Positions 58,142-64,000 of a DNA stretch of 64,000 bases are shown in pieces (position 1 is the first letter of the stretch; each line of letters begins with the position of its first letter). Below the pieces are notes generated by a model that ran no database searches, had not been told where the DNA came from, and saw only the letters and a list, made by a program, of their open reading frames with translations. Both the position numbers and the translations under genes were made by a program. The stretch comes from Aurantiochytrium sp. KH105 (Eukaryota; Sar; Bigyra; Thraustochytrida; Thraustochytriidae): contig BGKB01000082.1 of assembly GCA_003116975.1 (NCBI GenBank), positions 194,275-258,274 on the forward strand. The letters run 5' to 3'.

Positions 58142-61100
58142 ATGAGCCATGGCGAACTGATTGTAGCGCTCGTCTCAACCGTCTTGCTTTCGATACTCTT
58201 GGCTCCTCCCTGCGTAGGAAGCCCCGGCCCAGAATCCGAATGCCGCGAGCATAATGGCAGCGATGGCTCCGTCATCGCCACGGCTGCAGTCCTCGAGATA
58301 CCTTGTCTTGAAGATGATCGCGCCGACTTTGAGGACAACTTGCTGTCTCTTTGTCATCTCGACGCGGTCCTTGTGCAGCACAAGCTCCAGCTAGCAGAGC
58401 AGCCACGCACCGATGGCTTGCATCAGCGAAATGGAAAGATCATGGCAAAGGCAATCCTTTCCGATGACCTTGGAGTATTTTTGGGCGTTTGGTTTGACGT
58501 TGCCCAACCGGAAATTGCCCTTCCTGTTGCCGCGCTTCCCAAGGACCAAGGATGCCTGAATATTTGCATCGCGAACGCAACTGATAAATGCGAGAGCTTT
58601 TGTTCTTTTCAAGATTTCGACTATGCAAATGCTCCTCGTGTGAAAATGGTTGCTCCCGCGGTCGTCGACCCCGTGGCTCCAATACGCCACGTTCGAGAAC
58701 GCGCCTGGCGCGGCGATCCAATCCGCATTGTGCTTGGCGCTGGCCCCGCTCCTGTGCAGGTGGGATGGATCCCAACGCAGCGTCCCGAGCTCGACATTTC
58801 GTCAGATACCGCTTGGAAGGCGGCCCTAGGACTTGTGCGACCCGATGCGCTCCTCGCAGAACACGTGTGGGAGCATCTCGACCTTGTTAATGGTCTGCGT
58901 GCTGCAATGCTAGCCGCGCGCCATCTCGAGACCACACACGGCTATTTACGTCTCGCCGTGCCCAATGCGCTCTTTGACCAAAATGACGCCAAGGACCTCG
59001 CCGACGGACACTGGGTTCAGTACTCTGCGCGCGGCCTCGCTACAATGCTCCAAGCCGCTGGATTTTCGCGAATTGACACGCTCGAGGCGCACAACATGCA
59101 GCTCGAGCCTTGGGCGGCATTTCCCCACGAGAACACCCGTCGCTGGGGGCGCATCATGCGGTCATCGCGCTTTGACCGTCGCGGTCCTGTGAGTATCATT
59201 CTCGATGCGTCCAAACCTCTCACGCAACGACGGCCTGAAGCCATGCGAAAAGAGGCATTGCGCGTCCTCGCGCATAGTCCTGGCGATCCTGACGCTCTGA
59301 CGGTACTTGCCTCCCACGAACGGGATGCTCGCCGGCTCGTTCGTGCCATTGCAAGCGCAAGCGACGTTCGCATTAAGACCAAGCTGCTCACCGAAGCCCT
59401 GCGTATTGATCCTTTATGTTGCGATGAAGCGCTCGCTTCATTGAGCACTGCGACAGCAGAGAACCAGTCGCTTGCTGCCGAAGAGTTTCGGGCTCAAGTA
59501 CAATACGCTGTCCACGCGAACAACACTCACGCAGAGCAAATGGTTACAGCTATGCTTCGCGCGCAGGCTGCACGTGTGAGTGCAATCAAGCGTCAGGACG
59601 ATTCGTCGCCCCGGCTGCTTTGCGCATTCACACTGGTGCTCAATGGAATGCCGTTTCTTCGGCATCATGTCGGAGCTTTGCAAATTGCCGCACTCGAGCA
59701 TGGTCTACGCTGGGAGTGGCACCTCGTGGAAGGCGTTGCGCACGGACGCGCCCATCGAAGTCGGCCTTATGCGAGAGCTCCGCTCCCTCGAGCATCCTAC
59801 GACCCAGAACGCGGGACCAGTATTGACGGGACGAGCGAGTACTTGGACTGGCTTCAGCAAGCGTATCCTGACCAAATCTTTGTTCACAGACCCTCGGCGG
59901 AGCAGCCATTTTGGCGGGACAAGCTGGAGATGGCCAATCGCGCGCTCTCTGGAATGCGCGAACCCTGCGTCCTTCTCGAACTCGATGCGGATGAACTTTG
60001 GCTTCCCGATGCGCTGTCTCGCGCGTTGCGCATGATGAGTACGCCGAGGTCGCCATCGTGTGCCTATGTCGACTGTCATTTTTTCATTGCGCCAAATCTC
60101 GTAACGCAATCGCGAGGGCCGCATGTGTATTCTCACGATGACGAGCGCGAGTGGCTTCGTCTTTGGCGATTGCAAGCAGCGCCAAACTCGGGTCGATATG
60201 TTTGGCTTTCGCACGCGCCACCCCGCCTCGCAGTGCTGGAAGACTTGCGCCTGGGCACTCGAGAAGGCGTAAAGTGGCACGTTCTCGAAGGGCATCGGAT
60301 TTGCGCTTCGCAGTCAGCAACTGCATCGGCAGGAATCGGTTTCTCACATTATGCCTATGTGATGGAGCACCAAGTCGCGTTTAAAGAAGAGTTTTATGGC
60401 TACGAGGGGGGTATGGCGGCGTGGCGGCGCTTGCAAACGCTGGATCCACCGATCGACATTGCTCGTGAACTGCCGTGGGTAGCGCGAGACAAGGGCCGCG
60501 TTGCGGGTTCGCATCCAGTGTGGGCCGACCGACCCGAGCGGCGCACGATTCTCTCCAATCTTGCCATTGCCCCCGTTCCTTTGCAAGGGGGATTTGTACA
60601 GACGCAAGCAGGCAGCAAGCGACGGCCGACAGTCGTGTTAGATGGCGTCATTTTTCAATTGCACATGTTTGGCGGCATTCTGCGACTCTGGGCCGACTTG
60701 CTGCCGTCGCTGGCGCGAGAGCTTGCTGGAAAGGGTCTGGTGTTGCATCTCGTTTTGCGGGGCGAAGCAAACGCGCAGCGGTCTGTAGCCCTGACTCGCC
60801 AAGTGCCGAGATTGATCCAGGAAGGGGTCCTCGAACTCAGCTTTGCGCCACTGTGGGACGAAAATCGTCTCGATGAGGGTGAGGCCACCTTGCAAGCCTT
60901 GTGCACTCGTCTCGGCGCGAGCGCCATGGTGAGCACGCTGTACACGCGATGTCCAGCTACTTCCTCTATGCTCCTTGTCCACGACATGATTCCAGAAGCT
61001 ATGGGATGGGACTTACGACTGCCCGAGTGGGCAGCCAAGCATCGTGCGCTCGCGTCTGCATCTGCGATTGTGGCCGTTTCTGAATCGAGTGCATCGGCGC

Positions 61101-61768
61101 TGCAGGATTTCGCGCAGAGACGCGCGTTGCGTGTTCCTCAACCATCGGTCATTCCGCTTGCCGTTGGCGCCGCGTTTCAGCGCACCTTCACCGAGTCTTC
61201 GCGCAGAGACTCGTTTTGGCTCGTTGTAGGGCAGCGGCATGGTTACAAGGGCAGTGGCATTCTTTTTGGTTCGCTCGAGATGTTGCGAAGCCTCGGTGCC
61301 GAGACAATGGCGGTGCGTATCATAGGTGGACCACCTCTGACGCACGAAGAAGCAACGGTCGCGGCGCGTGCCGGAGCGGACGTCGTGCACCTCGCCAACG
61401 TCGACTCGGATGAGGCCCTTGCGAATTTGTATGCAGAGGCACGTGGGCTGTTGTATCTTTCGTTGCAGGAAGGCTTTGGATTTCCTGTTGCCGAGGCCAT
61501 GGCTGTTGGATGCCCAGTGGTGCTCCTCCGTTCCAATCGTGCGAGCCTGGAGGTAGCGACGGAGGAGGTTGCCTTTGTGATTGAAAACCCGACGGATCCG
61601 CACGATGTGGCTGAGACGCTCTTGCGCGTGGAGCGCGCGTCTAGATCTGAGATGACTGCAAGGATGTTGCGTGGGCAACGTCGCGTGAGCGCGTTGTATT
61701 CCTCGTGGCAACCTGCGGCGGCTCATCTCGCGCGCACATTGATGAGTCTGTCGAACCATGTGTTGTAA
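58142..61768 (+). CDS. Tri-modular protein: methyltransferase-like, GT-A glycosyltransferase and GT-B (GT4-type) glycosyltransferase
   Basis: A 1208-residue protein with an N-terminal signal peptide or anchor (residues 1-27, ALVSTVLLSILLAPPCVG). Module 1 (about 193-358) resembles SAM-dependent methyltransferases of the glycan type: RIVLGAGPAPVQVGWIPT, LAEHVWEHL and a GYLRLAVPNALF strand. A helical linker of TPR-like composition follows. Module 2 (about 491-766) is a GT-A transferase with FTLVLNGMPFLRHHVGAL and the metal-binding LELDADELWLPD. Module 3 (about 828-1208) is a GT-B transferase of GT4 type, with VHDMIPEAM, AIVAVSESSA, WLVVGQRHGYKGS and the donor-binding EGFGFPVAEAMAVGCPVVL. Together they suggest synthesis and methylation of a glycan chain. 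The module set recalls bacterial capsule or O-antigen enzymes. The glycan is unknown, and GT4 enzymes usually use cytosolic donors, which sits oddly with a signal peptide. Confidence 0.85.
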   Translation: MSHGELIVALVSTVLLSILLAPPCVGSPGPESECREHNGSDGSVIATAAVLEIPCLEDDRADFEDNLLSLCHLDAVLVQHKLQLAEQPRTDGLHQRNGKIMAKAILSDDLGVFLGVWFDVAQPEIALPVAALPKDQGCLNICIANATDKCESFCSFQDFDYANAPRVKMVAPAVVDPVAPIRHVRERAWRGDPIRIVLGAGPAPVQVGWIPTQRPELDISSDTAWKAALGLVRPDALLAEHVWEHLDLVNGLRAAMLAARHLETTHGYLRLAVPNALFDQNDAKDLADGHWVQYSARGLATMLQAAGFSRIDTLEAHNMQLEPWAAFPHENTRRWGRIMRSSRFDRRGPVSIILDASKPLTQRRPEAMRKEALRVLAHSPGDPDALTVLASHERDARRLVRAIASASDVRIKTKLLTEALRIDPLCCDEALASLSTATAENQSLAAEEFRAQVQYAVHANNTHAEQMVTAMLRAQAARVSAIKRQDDSSPRLLCAFTLVLNGMPFLRHHVGALQIAALEHGLRWEWHLVEGVAHGRAHRSRPYARAPLPRASYDPERGTSIDGTSEYLDWLQQAYPDQIFVHRPSAEQPFWRDKLEMANRALSGMREPCVLLELDADELWLPDALSRALRMMSTPRSPSCAYVDCHFFIAPNLVTQSRGPHVYSHDDEREWLRLWRLQAAPNSGRYVWLSHAPPRLAVLEDLRLGTREGVKWHVLEGHRICASQSATASAGIGFSHYAYVMEHQVAFKEEFYGYEGGMAAWRRLQTLDPPIDIARELPWVARDKGRVAGSHPVWADRPERRTILSNLAIAPVPLQGGFVQTQAGSKRRPTVVLDGVIFQLHMFGGILRLWADLLPSLARELAGKGLVLHLVLRGEANAQRSVALTRQVPRLIQEGVLELSFAPLWDENRLDEGEATLQALCTRLGASAMVSTLYTRCPATSSMLLVHDMIPEAMGWDLRLPEWAAKHRALASASAIVAVSESSASALQDFAQRRALRVPQPSVIPLAVGAAFQRTFTESSRRDSFWLVVGQRHGYKGSGILFGSLEMLRSLGAETMAVRIIGGPPLTHEEATVAARAGADVVHLANVDSDEALANLYAEARGLLYLSLQEGFGFPVAEAMAVGCPVVLLRSNRASLEVATEEVAFVIENPTDPHDVAETLLRVERASRSEMTARMLRGQRRVSALYSSWQPAAAHLARTLMSLSNHVL

Positions 61769-61989
61769 TGGATTTCTTGTTTGTGTATTGTTATCACCCA
61801 CGGTGAGACGTTATGTTAGTGTGCATGACACAATGCTCGCTTCGAGCTCGTTGATTCATTTCTCGATCATGGAGAGACGACTGCCAGCTTTCTCTTGCAA
61901 GCTCGTCATTTCTTGGAAAGCTAAAGGTTGAATAAGGGTAAGTCAAAGAGAACCGGGCGACATTCTAACCTTGTATTCAATGATAATGA
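61769..61989. other. Convergent spacer
   Basis: 221 bases with no gene or repeat of note. Confidence 0.6.
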
Positions 61990-62601
61990 TCAAACGACTG
62001 CCATGGTCTGCAGGGCAATGCCCCCTGCGGGCTCGTCGCTTCTTGAACTATTCGAGGTGGTCGTCCGCATGTCGCGAGGCGACTCCGTGATCGTCGGCAC
62101 AATAACGTGTTTGTCTGCTGACGCAAGCGTGTCCCTCGAGGGCCATTCTCCGGTGCAAATTCTCACCGCGCACGCCAAGCACGCCAGCGCTGCGACGATC
62201 AAGATGACGATTGCGTACGCGACGGCGCTGTAGATGATCAAAATTTTCGCCCAAGTGCCGCCAGTTTCACGCGCGCTGTTCACCTCCGTCACGACCGTGG
62301 CCACGATGCCGAGAACGACGCAGGCTACCGCGACAGCGAGCCCGCATTTGGGGCGTCGGCACCGCCGCGCCGTGGCCCAGGTTAGGAGCGCTGCCACACC
62401 CCACGCAATGGTGCCCGAGGCCACGAGGATTTGCTCGCCGCCCGAGACGCGCACCCCTTGCGAAGGCGCGAAGTCCCTCTGCGGCGACGCCGCGACGGCC
62501 CTGGCCAGGCCCAGCACGGGGAGCACCGCGACGAAGAAGCCCACGTAGACGAGGAGTCGCGGGGCCGCGACGACGAGCATCGCGGCGGCCGCCTCGTCCA
62601 T
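61990..62601 (-). CDS. Four-span membrane protein of unknown function
   Basis: 203 residues from the ATG at 62601, with four clear transmembrane segments: about 8-35 (MLVVAAPRLLVYVGFFVAVL), 58-78 (ILVASGTIAWGVAALLTWAT), 86-107 (LAVAVACVVLGIVATVVTEV) and 118-150 (ILIIYSAVAYAIVILIVAAL). The tail is hydrophilic, Thr/Ser/Asp-rich and probably cytosolic. The frame continues upstream about 43 codons to a non-ATG codon, so an upstream exon or longer leader is possible. It has no tetraspanin CCG motif. No family is recognised. Confidence 0.6.
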   Translation of the reverse strand: MDEAAAAMLVVAAPRLLVYVGFFVAVLPVLGLARAVAASPQRDFAPSQGVRVSGGEQILVASGTIAWGVAALLTWATARRCRRPKCGLAVAVACVVLGIVATVVTEVNSARETGGTWAKILIIYSAVAYAIVILIVAALACLACAVRICTGEWPSRDTLASADKHVIVPTITESPRDMRTTTSNSSRSDEPAGGIALQTMAVV

Positions 62602-63338
62602 CGTGACCCCTTCAAGGACTTCAACTTGTTCCGAGGATAACACCTTGTCTCCACTGCCGTCGGCGTGGCGTCGCCCACGGGTGCAAAGCTTCGCGAAAGT
62701 CCGCCGCCATCGCGACGTGGCGGGCGACAATTTGCGCTTATTAGCTAGGTTTAAGAGCCCGCCTCAGGAGCCCCGGAGTGCCGGTGCGACGGTTTGCACC
62801 GCATACTACTCTCTCGCTGTTGATCGTCTGCAGCTGCAGCTGCAGCTGGCTGTGCGCGTGAGCGACAGCGACAGACAACTTGGAGCTCAATGCATCCGCC
62901 GCAAGTGGCTGTGCTGGCCATGGTGGCTGCAGCCGCCACCGGCGTCGCGTCGCATTGCGTTGAAGCCCATGCGGATCCCTTGACTTAGCTAGGCCTGATT
63001 CCCTGACCTCCTGCTAGGAAAAGAGGGTGAGCTACACGCAGCACTGCGGCTTGGCGCACTGCGTTTTCGAGAATACATTTCTTGGCACCGAGCACCAGCA
63101 GCAGCCACCATGGCCAGCTGGCCGCTCGCGTCTGCAGCTGCCAGCTTGCCGCTCGCCATCGACCATGCGGCCGCCCGCGTCGCGGTGCAGGGGCGGGGCG
63201 CCGCCCGCCCCAGGCTGGAGCAGCGGAGACTGCCCGCGGCGCGGCGTCCGTCTCCCGCGTCGTCATCGTCCGCACTCTCCTCGCTGTTCGTGCACCAAAG
63301 CCCAAGCTTGCCTTACTGTTATTTCCCTCCCTCTCTCC

Positions 63339-63372
<34 letters not shown>

Positions 63373-64000
63373 GCGGCTCTGCCTCTGCGTCGTCGGGAAA
63401 CGTCGAATTCAAATCAGACAGAGAATCGACGATTCAAATGCAATTCAAATTCAAATTCAAATTCAAATTCGAATTCAAATTCGAATTCAAGTTCGAATTC
63501 AAATTCGATCAGTTCGACCTTGGCTTGATCAGATATCGGCCACGCGAAGAAAGCAAATCCCGTTCTAGCGCCAGCGCCAGCCCGCTAGCGCGCGCTGCGT
63601 CGCCTCGCCTCGCCTCGCCTCGCCTTGGCTTGCCTTGGCTTGCCTTGCCTTGCCTCGCGCCGCGATTGCCTCGGAGACAAACAGACCCGGCCGGCCTTGA
63701 CTCTGCCGAGGCGGGCAAAGCGAGAAAGGCGCGGGGTCGCAGCGACGATCGCGAAGCGGCGCGGCGGGCGGACTGCGCGCGAGGCAGCGCGGCGCGGCGG
63801 CGGCGGCAGAGCCGAAAGGAGCGGGCGGCGCGAGGAAGCGAGGAAGCGAGGGGCGCAGGCCCGTGCCGCGCCGAGGCCGCGTCGGGAGCAGACGGCGGCG
63901 GGCAGTACTCCAGGCAGGCGGAGGGAGGAAGCCCAGGGAAGGAAGGCCGGAACCAGGATCTAGGCTCGGCTGATTTGGAGACCGCGTGAAGCGCGAGCAG
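62602..64000. repeat. Repeat-rich terminal region, no supported gene
   Basis: Contents in order: a GCAGCT palindromic cluster at about 62829-62849; one weak CCGCAAGTG at 62899-62907; a (CCCTCTCT)n then (CT)n tract at 63325-63372; an AATTCA hexanucleotide tract at about 63432-63508; CGCCT then TGCCT/GGCTT pentanucleotides at 63601-63658; and GC-rich purine repeats to the end. ORFs are Arg/Ala-rich and compositional. It may be the promoter and leader of a plus-strand gene beyond the window. Confidence 0.6.

Noticed and set aside
62602-62730. N-terminal extension of the four-span membrane protein
   Set aside because: The frame begins with a non-ATG codon and the extra 43 residues have no targeting or domain character; an upstream exon remains possible.
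1-64000. tRNA, rRNA, CRISPR arrays, insertion sequences
   Set aside because: Read for TFC-arm motifs, rRNA-like blocks, regular spaced repeats and transposase ORFs; none was convincing. A covariance-model search would be more sensitive.

Overview
The window looks like nuclear DNA of a GC-rich, intron-poor, flagellum-bearing protist. All confident genes are eukaryotic: cytosolic ribosomal proteins, eRF1, prohibitin, ARPC3, prefoldin 2, neuferricin, PRKRIP1, CFAP57 and an ERAD mannosidase. Most are single long ORFs. Only eRF1 and prohibitin need an intron, both GT-AG. TAA, TAG and TGA all serve as stops, so the standard code applies. High GC, abundant CAG/CTG and pentanucleotide tracts, a sulfatase/sulfotransferase pair and a ciliary gene make a thraustochytrid-type stramenopile (Labyrinthulomycetes) my best guess. 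That is inference, not proof.

Layout. 0-6.4 kb: two tandem short-chain dehydrogenases (the first cut by the window edge), a small secreted PAN-like protein and a class 3 lipase fused to a PX domain. 6.8-9.9 kb: RPS23 and RPLP2 diverge from a shared GC-rich promoter, then a nitronate monooxygenase. 11-22 kb: a type II membrane protein, neuferricin, a PH-filamin cytoskeletal protein and eRF1. 22-26 kb: CFAP57. 26-31 kb: about 4.7 kb of repeat-rich DNA with no gene I can support. 31-38.5 kb: a Myb transcription factor, an aromatic amino acid hydroxylase and prefoldin 2. 39-43 kb: a divergent arylsulfatase/sulfotransferase pair. 43.7-51.4 kb: an EDEM-like ERAD protein, PRKRIP1, ARPC3 and prohibitin. 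53-62.6 kb: two tandem PGAP4-like membrane glycosyltransferases, a large methyltransferase-GT-A-GT-B protein and a four-span membrane protein. The last 1.4 kb holds only repeats.

Functional theme. From 39.5 to 61.8 kb, five of the nine supported genes act on glycans in the secretory pathway: sulfate addition and removal, ER mannose trimming, GPI-type side-chain transfer and a multi-modular glycan enzyme. The others there are housekeeping.

Most notable observations: (1) an MRH lectin domain fused to a GH47 EDEM mannosidase and a PA domain, so the glycan trimmer and the glycan reader of ERAD share one polypeptide; (2) a bipartite 20-nt element, GCGCAAGTG followed by NN-S-N-AT-NN-CGC, seen about 15 times in the upstream regions of RPS23/RPLP2, the filamin gene, eRF1 and prohibitin and once more as a pair in the 28.5-kb repeat region; (3) tandem PGAP4-like transferases with an additional C-terminal membrane segment; (4) a signal-peptide-bearing methyltransferase plus two glycosyltransferases in one chain. 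All identifications come from reading the sequence; no database search was run.
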